Made by a program: the position numbers and the translations under genes. Under the pieces are notes generated by a model, which was not told where the DNA came from, ran no database searches, and was given only the letters and a program-made list of their open reading frames with translations. Shown here in pieces: positions 1 through 8,840 of a stretch of DNA of 64,000 nucleotides; position 1 is the first letter of the stretch, and each line of letters opens with the position of its first letter. This DNA comes from JANSWY01 sp965267245 (GTDB taxonomy: Bacteria; Bacteroidota; Bacteroidia; Cytophagales; Cyclobacteriaceae), in assembly GCA_965267245.1 (NCBI GenBank), contig OZ253939.1:5766001-5830000 (forward strand), read 5' to 3'.

Positions 1-471
1 TTGTCAAACTATTTGCTGGGGTTGTTTTTTCAAATGCTGGCCATTTTTTCTATTGCTTCCATTGGTTTGTCAATTTTCGGAGTAAAGTATGCCCTGACCA
101 TAGCTATTTTCGCGGCATTCGCCAATTTAATACCGTATCTTGGGCCCATTCTGGGAGGGACATTTGGTATCTTGGTAGGTCTCTCTACAATGGGTTCATT
201 TGGTCTTAACCAGCAGACTATTATACTAATAGTAGAAATAGTTTCAGTTTTTGCGGTTGTTCAGGTTACCGACAATGTTTTGCTTCAGCCACTAATTTTC
301 TCAAAGAGTGTAAAAGCTCATCCACTAGAAATTTTTATCATTATCTTTGTGGGCGCAACAATCGGTCAGATTCCAGGCATGATTGCGGCGATACCGGCTT
401 ACACCATTGTGAGGGTAACTGCGTCGGAAGTGTATGCTGGATTTAGAGAATATAGAGTTTTTCAATACTAA
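1..471 (+). CDS. AI-2E family transporter, C-terminal part (5' end outside window)
   Basis: This is the last ~156 residues of a polytopic inner-membrane protein of the AI-2E/PerM permease family (PF01594). The reading frame is open to the left edge, so the true start is outside the window. The family hallmark NLIPYLGPILGG is present in the first third of the fragment. It is followed by hydrophobic helices and the typical segment in which a VTDNVLLQP stretch precedes the last helices. Family members export small molecules or ions; the substrate cannot be read from the sequence. It ends 16 bp before ychF on the same strand, so the two may be co-transcribed. Confidence 0.85.
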   Translation: MSNYLLGLFFQMLAIFSIASIGLSIFGVKYALTIAIFAAFANLIPYLGPILGGTFGILVGLSTMGSFGLNQQTIILIVEIVSVFAVVQVTDNVLLQPLIFSKSVKAHPLEIFIIIFVGATIGQIPGMIAAIPAYTIVRVTASEVYAGFREYRVFQY

Positions 472-486
472 TCGAATAAAGATCTT

Positions 487-1584
487 ATGGGATTACAGTG
501 CGGGATCGTAGGCCTGCCAAATGTTGGTAAATCTACACTTTTCAATGCTTTGTCTAACGCAAAAGCTGAAGCAGCGAACTTTCCATTTTGTACAATTGAG
601 CCAAACGTAGGAGTAATCACAGTTCCTGATCCTCGTTTGAAAGTACTAGAGGAGCTGGTTCATCCAGAAAAAGTAATTCCCGCGGTTATCGAATTTGTTG
701 ATATAGCGGGTCTTGTGAAAGGTGCTAGTAAAGGAGAGGGTCTTGGTAACAAGTTCCTGGCAAACATCAGAGAAGTAGATGCTATCATTCATGTTGTTCG
801 TTGCTTTAATGATGATAATGTTGTTCATGTGGATGGAAGAGTTGACCCGGTCACAGATAAAGACATTATTGATACAGAGCTGCAATTCAAAGACCTGGAG
901 TCAATAGAAAAGAAAATAGCCCGAATCGAAAAAATAGCAAAAACGGGTGATGCCAAGGCAAAAAAGGAGCTATCAGTTCTTCAGATCTACAAATCACACC
1001 TTGAAGAAGGTAAAAATGTCAGAAATATCGATGTTTCTAATGAGGACAAGGAACTTGTTAAAGAGCTCCAATTGCTTACAGCAAAACCTGTAATTTATGC
1101 AGCAAATGTTGAGGAAGCTGTAATCAACACTGGAAACGAATGGGTTGAAAAGCTGAAAGAAGCTGTCAAAGATGAAGATGCACAGGTTATTCTGGTATGT
1201 GCAGCAATAGAAGCACAAATTGCAGAACTAGAAGATGAAGAGGAACGTGAGATGTTTTTGGGTGAATATGGTTTGAAAGAGTCTGGTCTCGATAGGTTGA
1301 TCAAGGCCTCATATGACTTACTGGACCTTATCACATATTTCACAGCGGGCAAACAAGAAGTACGTGCCTGGACGATCCGTAGAGGATGGAAAGCCCCACA
1401 AGCTGCAGGTGTGATTCATACTGACTTTGAAAAAGGATTTATCAAGGCAGAGGTGATCAAGTTAGATCACTATACTACATTTAAAACTGAGCAAGCTGTA
1501 AAAGAAGCAGGGAAAATGTCAATTGAGGGAAAAGATTATGTAGTTTCTGATGGAGATATCATGCATTTTAGGTTCAATGTGTAA
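487..1584 (+). CDS. ychF: Redox-regulated ATPase YchF (Obg-family, ribosome-associated)
   Basis: A full-length 365-aa YchF/OLA1-type P-loop NTPase. The G1 motif GLPNVGKS is at residues 9-16. The switch region NFPFCTIEPNVG and the G3 region DIAGLVKGASKGEGLGN follow. The G4 position reads NVEE rather than NKxD, which is the family signature explaining the preference for ATP over GTP. The C-terminal TGS-like domain ends in a DGDIMHFRFNV motif. The protein binds ribosomes and takes part in stress and translation quality control. The ATG start is immediately upstream of the P-loop domain as usual. Confidence 0.97.
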   Translation: MGLQCGIVGLPNVGKSTLFNALSNAKAEAANFPFCTIEPNVGVITVPDPRLKVLEELVHPEKVIPAVIEFVDIAGLVKGASKGEGLGNKFLANIREVDAIIHVVRCFNDDNVVHVDGRVDPVTDKDIIDTELQFKDLESIEKKIARIEKIAKTGDAKAKKELSVLQIYKSHLEEGKNVRNIDVSNEDKELVKELQLLTAKPVIYAANVEEAVINTGNEWVEKLKEAVKDEDAQVILVCAAIEAQIAELEDEEEREMFLGEYGLKESGLDRLIKASYDLLDLITYFTAGKQEVRAWTIRRGWKAPQAAGVIHTDFEKGFIKAEVIKLDHYTTFKTEQAVKEAGKMSIEGKDYVVSDGDIMHFRFNV

Positions 1585-1651
1585 TTTTTTTGACCTATGT
1601 ACAAACATTTAATGAAATACATGAACATTTTTTCATAAGTATAGTTAATTT

Positions 1652-1690
1652 TCTACTAGGGCCGAACTAGGTATTTTTTGAATTAGTAGA
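1652..1690 (+). promoter_or_regulatory. Possible stem-loop in the cas6 leader
   Basis: TCTACTA (1652-1658) and TAGTAGA (1684-1690) form a perfect 7-bp inverted repeat with a 25-nt loop. It ends 3 bp before the cas6 start codon. The loop holds a small direct repeat (ACTAGG twice). It would fold in the cas6 mRNA leader. Any role, such as occlusion of the start or binding by Cas6 itself, is inference. Confidence 0.3.
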
Positions 1691-1693
1691 GAG

Positions 1694-2482
1694 ATGAGAG
1701 TACGAATTAGTTTCAAAGTAAAGAACCGTGGGGCGGTGGTACCTTTTCACCACCAGAATTTGCTCGAAGATTTGTTTAAATCACTGTTGAAAGATGGAGG
1801 ATATGATAAATTCCATCATTTTACTGATTTTACGTTTTCAGGAATCAAAGGACTTACACGGGTGAGTAGAAAGGGGTTGCACTTTCACTCTAAGAAAGTA
1901 TCAATCGTTATTAGTAGTACAGATGATGATTTTGTGCATACAATTGTATCCTTGCTTATGGACCAGAGCAGTCTTCAATTTGGAAATCTTCAGGTGGAGC
2001 CGGAAAAAGTTGATCAGGAATTGATGCCGGAATTGTCTGATGAGAACAAACTGGTTTGCATTTCTCCAATAGTTCTTGTTTTGAATGAATCAAAGCAGTT
2101 TATTGATCCATCTTCTAATGAATTTTCTGATTTGCTTTTCGAGGCAGTGGCCAATAAAATGGAAATGGCAGGAATTAATGTTGAGGCCATTGAAGACTTC
2201 AATAAATTTCAATTGGTTCCGGACAAGGAATACCTTGATAAACTTAAGTCCAATAATAAAAAGTTCAGTCGAATATATGCTGTAGGTGGTTTCGACAATG
2301 AAGAGATCAGAGGTTATACCTTTCCTTTCAAACTTTATGCACCCAAACAAGTGCAGCAATTCATTTTTGAATGCGGTATTGGGTTGTTAGGTGAAAAAGG
2401 TTTTGGTATGATAGACATAGCCAACCAAAATCCAGTAGAGAGAACAGTACCTTACGAAGTAAGGTCATCAATCAGTGCTTGA
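1694..2482 (+). CDS. cas6: Stand-alone CRISPR-associated endoribonuclease Cas6
   Basis: A 262-aa protein with the Cas6 layout: a ferredoxin-like N-terminal half starting MRVRISFKVKN, a His pair at residues 19-20 (PFHHQNLL) that could supply the general base, and the C-terminal glycine-rich signature CGIGLLGEKGFGMIDI at residues 227-242. Cas6 cleaves pre-crRNA within repeats in type I and III systems. No other cas gene and no repeat-spacer array is visible in the 64 kb, so this copy is an orphan. It lies 109 bp after ychF, and its 3' end overlaps the convergent T9SS plug gene by 15 bp. It may serve an array elsewhere in the genome or have another RNA-processing role. The family call rests on the glycine-rich loop and overall layout. 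Confidence 0.78.
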   Translation: MRVRISFKVKNRGAVVPFHHQNLLEDLFKSLLKDGGYDKFHHFTDFTFSGIKGLTRVSRKGLHFHSKKVSIVISSTDDDFVHTIVSLLMDQSSLQFGNLQVEPEKVDQELMPELSDENKLVCISPIVLVLNESKQFIDPSSNEFSDLLFEAVANKMEMAGINVEAIEDFNKFQLVPDKEYLDKLKSNNKKFSRIYAVGGFDNEEIRGYTFPFKLYAPKQVQQFIFECGIGLLGEKGFGMIDIANQNPVERTVPYEVRSSISA

Positions 2483-3751
2483 TATTTGCGAGTATCCAAC
2501 CACTCTATCATAGAATGTACCTACGTTTCTGTGATATACAATTATTTCATATTCGTTTTCTGTTAAAAAGTAACTGCCATCTGTAGGATATGGAGGTTTC
2601 TCCTCCGGTACGTAATAGGCAACATTGTATATCCCCTGCTTCAAAAGCATGTTGGTTGAGTACGTGTTTGTGGTCTCGTCATAGATCATTAAGTTGTTTG
2701 CATCCAGATTCCAATCATTAAATTGGCCAATGACATACACTTTTGAAGGGTGTTTCAGTTTTGGTCGATACGAAAAGGTGGTGTATATATACTCAAGATC
2801 CAAAGGCCCATCTGTAGCTTCTACGCTTGCAGGCACATATTTTCCATTGATATCCTCGTTGAGAGGTTGAGAGTAATAGGTATTGTTTGAAGGAGCTACT
2901 GGAAGAACCATCGCAAACACACCCTGGTCGTCAGATCGTTCAATTCTAGCAACGTTGAACCCAGCCATAGAGGTAGCCCTAAGGTCAACGATTTTGAATT
3001 CATTTCCAGCCCAAAATGTATCTTCTCCTTGAAAAAAGTTAAACTCTAGTTCGCTTCTCGACATATTTAGAATGGTTGGCTTTAGTCCAGACTTGACATT
3101 GTCCCATCTCCCATTTTGTCGAATAACCATTTCAATTTCAGTATTGGCATTTCTTACTTGCAAGTCACCAACATTTACTGTAGTAGCTACCCTTTGTCCT
3201 GATTCACGCATTCCTGGAGCATTCGGTCTTACTACATCGGCCTCAATACTTACAATGTTTTCTGTTACAATAAAACGTCTTGAAAAAATAGGAGCCTTTG
3301 GATTTTCCTGGTGATGAACTGATATCACATAATTTCCAGAAAGTTTAACCTTTGGAATTGTCAATCGATAATTTACGTATCGAAGGATTGTGTTTTCAGA
3401 AAAACTATAGTCATTGATTGGGATTTCGTTGTAACCTTCAAAGTACTCCAGATTACTCAATTGAGATTTGGTCCAGTCTGCATCGCAATGATGAATCTTA
3501 GCGAAAACGTACTGGTAATCATTCACCAGAAGGTCAAACTCCAGAATCAAGCCCTGGCTGGCAAGTGGTGTTATGGGAGGGTTTAGAACATCCTGATTGT
3601 ACACTTTAACAAAACCAACATTCGAAGAGTAGTTTTTATTATCGTATTCAATTGGTTTTGGAACACTTTTTGTGGATTGGGAAGTGTCCAAAGGAACACA
3701 TCCTTTGAATATTAAAGTTATAATTAACGTAAATCCGATGGTTCGATACAT
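2468..3751 (-). CDS. T9SS plug-type lipoprotein (DUF5103 family)
   Basis: A 427-aa protein of the DUF5103/type IX secretion system plug family. It begins with a lipoprotein signal peptide with the lipobox at LIFKGC, predicting outer-membrane anchoring. The N-terminal beta-rich domain includes the conserved patch on covering a partner pore (FAKIHHCDADWTKSQLSN). A C-terminal segment resembles a carbohydrate-binding-like fold (KVYVIGQFNDWNLDANN). In Flavobacterium johnsoniae a protein of this type closes the periplasmic side of the SprA translocon. It is transcribed alone, divergent from the sigma factor gene at 3868. Together with porX at 21116 it indicates a T9SS in this organism. Confidence 0.82.
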   Translation of the reverse strand: MYRTIGFTLIITLIFKGCVPLDTSQSTKSVPKPIEYDNKNYSSNVGFVKVYNQDVLNPPITPLASQGLILEFDLLVNDYQYVFAKIHHCDADWTKSQLSNLEYFEGYNEIPINDYSFSENTILRYVNYRLTIPKVKLSGNYVISVHHQENPKAPIFSRRFIVTENIVSIEADVVRPNAPGMRESGQRVATTVNVGDLQVRNANTEIEMVIRQNGRWDNVKSGLKPTILNMSRSELEFNFFQGEDTFWAGNEFKIVDLRATSMAGFNVARIERSDDQGVFAMVLPVAPSNNTYYSQPLNEDINGKYVPASVEATDGPLDLEYIYTTFSYRPKLKHPSKVYVIGQFNDWNLDANNLMIYDETTNTYSTNMLLKQGIYNVAYYVPEEKPPYPTDGSYFLTENEYEIIVYHRNVGTFYDRVVGYSQISSTD

Positions 3752-3867
3752 AATTGTTTTGTTTGAGCCGGGAAATTAACGAATTTGAAAAAAAATAGAA
3801 TCCTGTTACAACCAATTTTCACAATAGCGTGTCAAGATTTTGAGGCGTTATTCGGAAATAAAACCAA

Positions 3868-4419
3868 ATGGCCATAGACGAAAAGAATATCATAAAGGGA
3901 TGCCAGGAAGGTGACCGAAAAATGCAACGACTACTGTACGAAAAATACAATAGGCAGATGTACGTTGTTGCATTGCGATATTCAAAAATGCAACAGGAGG
4001 CCGAAGATGTTATTCAGGAAGCTTTTGTAAAGGTTTTTAAGAATATCAAAAACTTCAGGCAGGATTCTTCTTTGGGGTATTGGATCAAGAGAGTTGTCAT
4101 TAATACAGCACTCAACCACCAAAGGAGTAAACTATACCTGTATCCGATGGTAGATGTCACTGAAATGGTTGAAACACCTTCCAGCGAAATAACCATTTCT
4201 AGTTTTAGTCATAAAGAGCTTTTAGCAATGATTAAAGAACTACCACAGGGATGTCAGGTAATTTTCAATTTGTATGCAGTGGAGGGGTATAAGCACCATG
4301 AAATTGCAGATATGCTGAATATTAGTGAAGGAACGTCCAAATCGCAATATGCAAGGGCTAAATCACTGTTGAAGGCAAAAGTTATGGAAAACGAAATTAT
4401 AGCTTACAAAAATGTCTAA
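3868..4419 (+). CDS. ECF-type RNA polymerase sigma factor
   Basis: A 183-aa sigma-70 family protein with region 2 (LRYSKMQQEAEDVIQEAFVK, the DVIQEAF core being diagnostic) and a region 4 helix-turn-helix (GYKHHEIADMLNISEGTSKS). There is no region 1 or 3, which is the extracytoplasmic-function layout. The last 8 bp overlap the start of the membrane/barrel gene downstream, so the two are translationally coupled. This is the usual sigma/anti-sigma arrangement. The target regulon cannot be deduced. Confidence 0.92.
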   Translation: MAIDEKNIIKGCQEGDRKMQRLLYEKYNRQMYVVALRYSKMQQEAEDVIQEAFVKVFKNIKNFRQDSSLGYWIKRVVINTALNHQRSKLYLYPMVDVTEMVETPSSEITISSFSHKELLAMIKELPQGCQVIFNLYAVEGYKHHEIADMLNISEGTSKSQYARAKSLLKAKVMENEIIAYKNV

Positions 4420-5881
4420 CGAAGATAGAGGGTCGTTCGAAGAGCAATGGCAACAGGCATTTGAGAATGCTGAAATGGAGCCGCCTGCACATATTTGGGC
4501 AGGGATTGACTCTGAGTTGGCCAATATTCAGGCCAACAACCTAAGTAAAAAGATAGTTTTTTATCGATATGTGGCAGCTGCTGCAATCATTATTGCACTT
4601 TCATTATCAGTTTTCGTTGTTGTGGATTATTCTGACCAGGATAATGTAGTCTCTCAGAATGTGATTGAAACTGAATCACCGGATTTCACACAACCTCAAA
4701 CTACAAAACCAGTAGGTAAACGTATTTCATCTGGAAATAGCAATACTTCATTAGCTCCAGCTAGCGCAAATGCTGGGTCTGAACAGAATGTCCTTATGGT
4801 TGATAATGATGAAACGAATACTGTATCAGTAGCTCAGAATACTCAAAATAATTTGAGTAGTGATCCTACCATGTTTGCTGATAGTAATCAAACTCCGATT
4901 GCTCACAATAGGGACCAGAATGAGAGTACAGCAATTGTGCACTCCACTAACATATTACCGGAAGATGCAAATGCTAATAATGATTATGATGCGGTGGCGG
5001 TAGACAGGAACCTGGTATTTGATGAATTAAAAGGAAGAGAATTCAATGAAATGCTTGCGGTAAATGAATCTGAAGTATACTTCGATAAAGTTCCAGTATT
5101 TCATTTCATGAATGCCAGTAAGGAGTCAACATTGAATGATCCTTTTGCTTCTGTTGAATTTACAGGGGGTACATTTGATCCTAATTTCAGTCAATCACCA
5201 GCAGGTGGTGCAGTTCAGGAAAATACTGCTCCATTGTTTAGTTTGGCTGATACTGAGGCACTTCCTAAAAACGAAGACATGACAGCCGGTGCATCATATG
5301 TGGTCGGATTTAATTATGGTACCAAGGTTGCAAATAAAGTATTCCTGCAATCAGGACTTCAATATGGACTTTACGAAGCTAATACAACTACTAATATTGT
5401 ATTTGAAGACAATGGAACAAACATTCCATTTACGGAACAAAGCTTGAACAAACAGAAAGTTAAAGAGATTGTGGAAAATGAAGATTCACAAAGAAGATTT
5501 TCGAATGAGGAACTTCAAAACACATTCAATTTTGCTTCTGTACCAGTGAAAGCTGGTTACATTTTGTTGGATAAGAAATTCAACATCATGATTAATGGCG
5601 GGGTAGTAACAAATTTTTATTTGGGAAATGAAATTGTTGACCCTGACCAGGAAATTGAGACTATCAAACTTAGCCCTGGAAGTAAATCATCGTACAGAAC
5701 TGTAAGCTTTAATGCAATTACAGGAATGTCAATTGGTTATAACTTCCTGGACAACTATGCACTCACAATCGTTCCATCGTACCAACGATCAATCAATTCT
5801 CTTACTAAGAGTTCCAGTAATTTCTCTGTGAACCCGGAAGGTTTTGGCATGACTGTTGGAGTACGATACATATTCAATTAA
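4412..5881 (+). CDS. Sigma-partner membrane protein with C-terminal beta-barrel-like domain
   Basis: 489 aa with an unusual architecture. About 45 N-terminal, probably cytosolic residues (EEQWQQAFENAEMEPPAHIW) are followed by one transmembrane helix at roughly residues 50-70. Then comes a low-complexity linker of about 170 residues rich in Asn, Ser and Thr. The C-terminal ~200 residues look like an outer-membrane beta-barrel (alternating hydrophobic strands, ending GMTVGVRYIFN). The gene overlaps the ECF sigma gene by 8 bp, so the N-terminus is the natural candidate for an anti-sigma function, and the linker could span the periplasm. Proteins of this layout occur beside ECF sigma genes in Bacteroidota. 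The function here is inferred from context. Confidence 0.72.
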   Translation: MSNEDRGSFEEQWQQAFENAEMEPPAHIWAGIDSELANIQANNLSKKIVFYRYVAAAAIIIALSLSVFVVVDYSDQDNVVSQNVIETESPDFTQPQTTKPVGKRISSGNSNTSLAPASANAGSEQNVLMVDNDETNTVSVAQNTQNNLSSDPTMFADSNQTPIAHNRDQNESTAIVHSTNILPEDANANNDYDAVAVDRNLVFDELKGREFNEMLAVNESEVYFDKVPVFHFMNASKESTLNDPFASVEFTGGTFDPNFSQSPAGGAVQENTAPLFSLADTEALPKNEDMTAGASYVVGFNYGTKVANKVFLQSGLQYGLYEANTTTNIVFEDNGTNIPFTEQSLNKQKVKEIVENEDSQRRFSNEELQNTFNFASVPVKAGYILLDKKFNIMINGGVVTNFYLGNEIVDPDQEIETIKLSPGSKSSYRTVSFNAITGMSIGYNFLDNYALTIVPSYQRSINSLTKSSSNFSVNPEGFGMTVGVRYIFN

Positions 5882-5930
5882 TAGAATAGTTCATCGCCTT
5901 ACTCTTTGTTTAATTAAAATGTAATTGATT

Positions 5931-6026
5931 ATGAAATCGACAATTGAGAGATTTACTGATTTTGCTAAACTTTCTGCATTAACAGTACTTATCGTAATAT
6001 TACTTGCGATGCTCTATACTGGATAG
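5931..6026 (+). CDS. Possible 31-aa single-span membrane peptide
   Basis: In the 271-bp gap after the barrel gene, an ATG frame encodes 31 residues: a charged N-terminus (MKSTIERFTDFAK) followed by a hydrophobic stretch (LSALTVLIVILLAMLY) and a stop. That is the composition of a small membrane protein. There is no convincing ribosome-binding site, but these are rare in this phylum. It may be chance. No family is recognised. Confidence 0.28.
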   Translation: MKSTIERFTDFAKLSALTVLIVILLAMLYTG

Positions 6027-6096
6027 ATGTTACACCATTTATATGGCTTTTCTACCAGTTACGTAAAATAATGTCACAAAAAGCAACCTGAATCAA

Positions 6097-6151
6097 AGCT
6101 GGGAAGTAAAATGTAGAGTAATCACTTTATTCACTCTATTATTACCCAGCT
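6097..6151 (+). promoter_or_regulatory. Two-part inverted repeat abutting the start of the DUF5916 gene
   Basis: AGCTGGG (6097-6103) pairs with CCCAGCT (6145-6151), and inside it TAGAGT (6114-6119) pairs with ACTCTA (6133-6138). A 13-nt loop and unequal internal loops separate the arms. The structure ends one base before the ATG at 6153. In RNA it would bury the translation start; as DNA it could be an operator. There is no downstream T-run, so it is not an intrinsic terminator. Confidence 0.4.
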
Positions 6152-6152
6152 C

Positions 6153-8777
6153 ATGATCAGGTTACTTTTTTTAGCAGCCTGCTTTTTATTTTTTGAAGCA
6201 ACAGCCCAGGACATTCCTACTAAGACTTATTGGACCAATAAGCTCCAATCCCCTATTACGATAGATGGTAAATCAAATGATAAGGCCTGGGAACAGGTGG
6301 AATGGGGTACTGATTTCATACAGCACTCGCCTTCTCAGGGAGATTCACCCTCCCAACGAACAGCATTTAAAATTCTTTATGACGAAAAAAACCTGTATGT
6401 ACTGATCCGGGCTTATGATGATCATCCCGAGGAAATTGTTAAAAGACTTTCCAGAAGGGATGGTTTCGAAGGAGATTTTGTTGAGATCAACATAGATAGT
6501 TACTATGACAAAAGAACAGCGTTTTCATTTACTGCAAGCGTCAGTGGTGTTAAAGGGGATGAATATGTAAGTAATAATGGTAACGACTGGGATAGCAGTT
6601 GGGATCCAATTTGGTACTTGAAGACATCAATTGATGATAAAGGCTGGATTGCTGAATTCAGAATACCTCTAAGCCAATTAAGATTCGCAGACAAAGAAGA
6701 GCATACCTGGGGATTACAAGTGACCAGAAGACTTTTCAGACAGGAAGAGCGATCAAATTGGCAATATATTCCACCCAGTAAACCAGGTTGGGTACACCTT
6801 TTTGGAGATCTGAAAGGCATCAAAGGTATTAGACCTCAGAAGCAACTTGAAATACAACCGTATGTACTTTCAAAAGCGATATATAGTGAGAAAGAGGAGG
6901 GAAACCCATTTCAAACGGGTAGGGAGTTTGGTGCCAATGTGGGTGTTGATGCAAAAATTGGAATAACCAGTGATATCACATTGGATTTAACGATTAACCC
7001 TGACTTTGGACAGGTTGAAGCTGATCCATCACAAGTAAATCTGGGCGCATTTCAGCTATTTTTCAGGGAACAAAGACCATTTTTTATAGAAGGTAATAAC
7101 ATACTGGATTTTGGTTTGACTAGCTCAGCAGCCGGTGGACCATTTAGGAATGACAACCTGATCTATTCCAGGAGAATTGGAAAATCCCCAAGTTATTATC
7201 CCGAGACGATCGAAGATACAAGCTATGTGAAGCAACCAACCAATACAAAGATTTTGGGAGCGGCTAAAATAACTGGAAAGAATAAAAACGGTTTCAGTTG
7301 GGGTGTACTTGAGGCTGTTACCCAAAAGCAATTTGCTGAAATAGACAGCATGGGTGAAAGATCAGAGGTAGCTGTGGAACCTTTTGCAAATTACCTGGCA
7401 GGAAGAGTGCAGAAAGATTTAAATGGAGGTAACACGGTATTTGGAGGTGTAATAACTGCTACTAATAGAAATTTAAAAGAGGACCATTTTAATTTTCTTC
7501 ATAGGAATGCTTACAGTGCAGGGGTAGATTTGTTACACAATCTATTTGACAGGAAATATTACATTTCGTTTACAGGTTCGGTCAGTCATGTCAATGGATC
7601 AGAGGAAGCAATTGCTGAAACTCAGTTATCTTCTGAAAGATATTTTGATAGGATCGATAACGCTCACCGGGAATATGATTCAGCAATGACTTCACTCACT
7701 GGAACAGCAGCAACATTAAATTTCGGGAAAAGTGATGGTAAAGTAGTTTACCAAACCGGCCTTACGTATCGTTCTCCGGAATACGAAATCAATGATATGG
7801 GTTTTTTGATGCAAGCAGATTACATCACTCAGTATTCATGGGGACAATACAGAACCTTAAAGCCGGTTGGTATGTTTCGGTCAATCCGGGTAAACGTGAA
7901 TCAATGGAATTCCTGGGACTTTGGTGGAGTTCATACTTACAATGCATACAATACCAATATCCATACGCAATTCAATAATTTTTGGAGATTCAGTACTGGA
8001 GGTACCAGGGAAAGTTTCACTGTATCAAATGCTGACTTACGAGGAGGACCTTCCATTCGATATCCCGGAGGAACAAATTGGTGGATTTGGATGCAGTCTA
8101 ACAACAGAAAAAAACTTGTTGTCTCGTTTAACCAGTGGTTGTGGTGGGGTGATAATCATCTTGGAGTAGGACATGGTACAAATGGTGAAATCCGATTTCA
8201 ACCAACAAATGCACTCCGGATATCTTTGAACCCATCATTTAACTACAATACAAATCAGATGCAATATGTCACCACTATTGATGAGTCTAATGTCTCACAT
8301 TATGTGCTGGGAAATGTAAAGAGTACTACATATCGTGCATCTTTAAGAGTTAATTACAATTTCACACCAAACCTATCACTTCAGTACTGGGGACAACCAT
8401 TTATCGCTCGAGTAGTCTATGACAGCTATAAAGAAGTTACTAATGCTTCTCATGCCGAATATGAGCGACGGTTTGATACTTTGAGTGATTCACAGATTAC
8501 CTTTGATGATTCCTATCTGGTTGATTTGGATGAAAATGGAGAAACTGATTATTCTTTTGATAGGCCGGATTTCAACTTTATGCAGTTCCGGTCAAATATG
8601 GTATTGCGTTGGGAATATATTCCTGGATCTACATTTTTTCTGGTTTGGACGCAAGGAAGAACTGATTCCAGTGGATATGAAGCCGATGGAAGTTTCCAAA
8701 ATTTATCACATGACCTTTTCAATGTGAAACCCACCAATATTTTTCTTGTAAAATACACTTATAGGTTTATTAAATAG
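6153..8777 (+). CDS. DUF5916 family outer-membrane protein with CBM9-like N-terminal domain
   Basis: 874 aa with a clear signal peptide (LLFLAACFLFFEATAQD). Residues ~35-225 form a CBM9-like beta-sandwich (PITIDGKSNDKAWEQ near its start, IAEFRIPLSQLRF near its end). The rest is a long strand-rich region with many aromatic residues, consistent with a DUF5916 outer-membrane barrel (GADVNPDFGQVEADP-like patch, reading NPDFGQVEADPSQVNL here). Such proteins are common in Bacteroidota, and their ligand or function is not established. The gene is monocistronic and preceded by a strong inverted repeat directly at the start codon. Confidence 0.8.
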   Translation: MIRLLFLAACFLFFEATAQDIPTKTYWTNKLQSPITIDGKSNDKAWEQVEWGTDFIQHSPSQGDSPSQRTAFKILYDEKNLYVLIRAYDDHPEEIVKRLSRRDGFEGDFVEINIDSYYDKRTAFSFTASVSGVKGDEYVSNNGNDWDSSWDPIWYLKTSIDDKGWIAEFRIPLSQLRFADKEEHTWGLQVTRRLFRQEERSNWQYIPPSKPGWVHLFGDLKGIKGIRPQKQLEIQPYVLSKAIYSEKEEGNPFQTGREFGANVGVDAKIGITSDITLDLTINPDFGQVEADPSQVNLGAFQLFFREQRPFFIEGNNILDFGLTSSAAGGPFRNDNLIYSRRIGKSPSYYPETIEDTSYVKQPTNTKILGAAKITGKNKNGFSWGVLEAVTQKQFAEIDSMGERSEVAVEPFANYLAGRVQKDLNGGNTVFGGVITATNRNLKEDHFNFLHRNAYSAGVDLLHNLFDRKYYISFTGSVSHVNGSEEAIAETQLSSERYFDRIDNAHREYDSAMTSLTGTAATLNFGKSDGKVVYQTGLTYRSPEYEINDMGFLMQADYITQYSWGQYRTLKPVGMFRSIRVNVNQWNSWDFGGVHTYNAYNTNIHTQFNNFWRFSTGGTRESFTVSNADLRGGPSIRYPGGTNWWIWMQSNNRKKLVVSFNQWLWWGDNHLGVGHGTNGEIRFQPTNALRISLNPSFNYNTNQMQYVTTIDESNVSHYVLGNVKSTTYRASLRVNYNFTPNLSLQYWGQPFIARVVYDSYKEVTNASHAEYERRFDTLSDSQITFDDSYLVDLDENGETDYSFDRPDFNFMQFRSNMVLRWEYIPGSTFFLVWTQGRTDSSGYEADGSFQNLSHDLFNVKPTNIFLVKYTYRFIK

Positions 8778-8800
8778 TTTTCTGATTAGGTACCAATAAT

Positions 8801-8808
8801 TACCTTTG
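8801..8808 (+). promoter_or_regulatory. Bacteroidota -7 box for the polyamine operon
   Basis: TACCTTTG matches the TAnnTTTG consensus exactly, 32 bp before the ATG at 8841. A T-rich stretch at 8778-8781 lies at the right distance for the -33 element but is not a perfect TTTG. Confidence 0.5.
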
Positions 8809-8840
8809 TTCCTCTACAGATTTAACTTAATAGACCCAAT

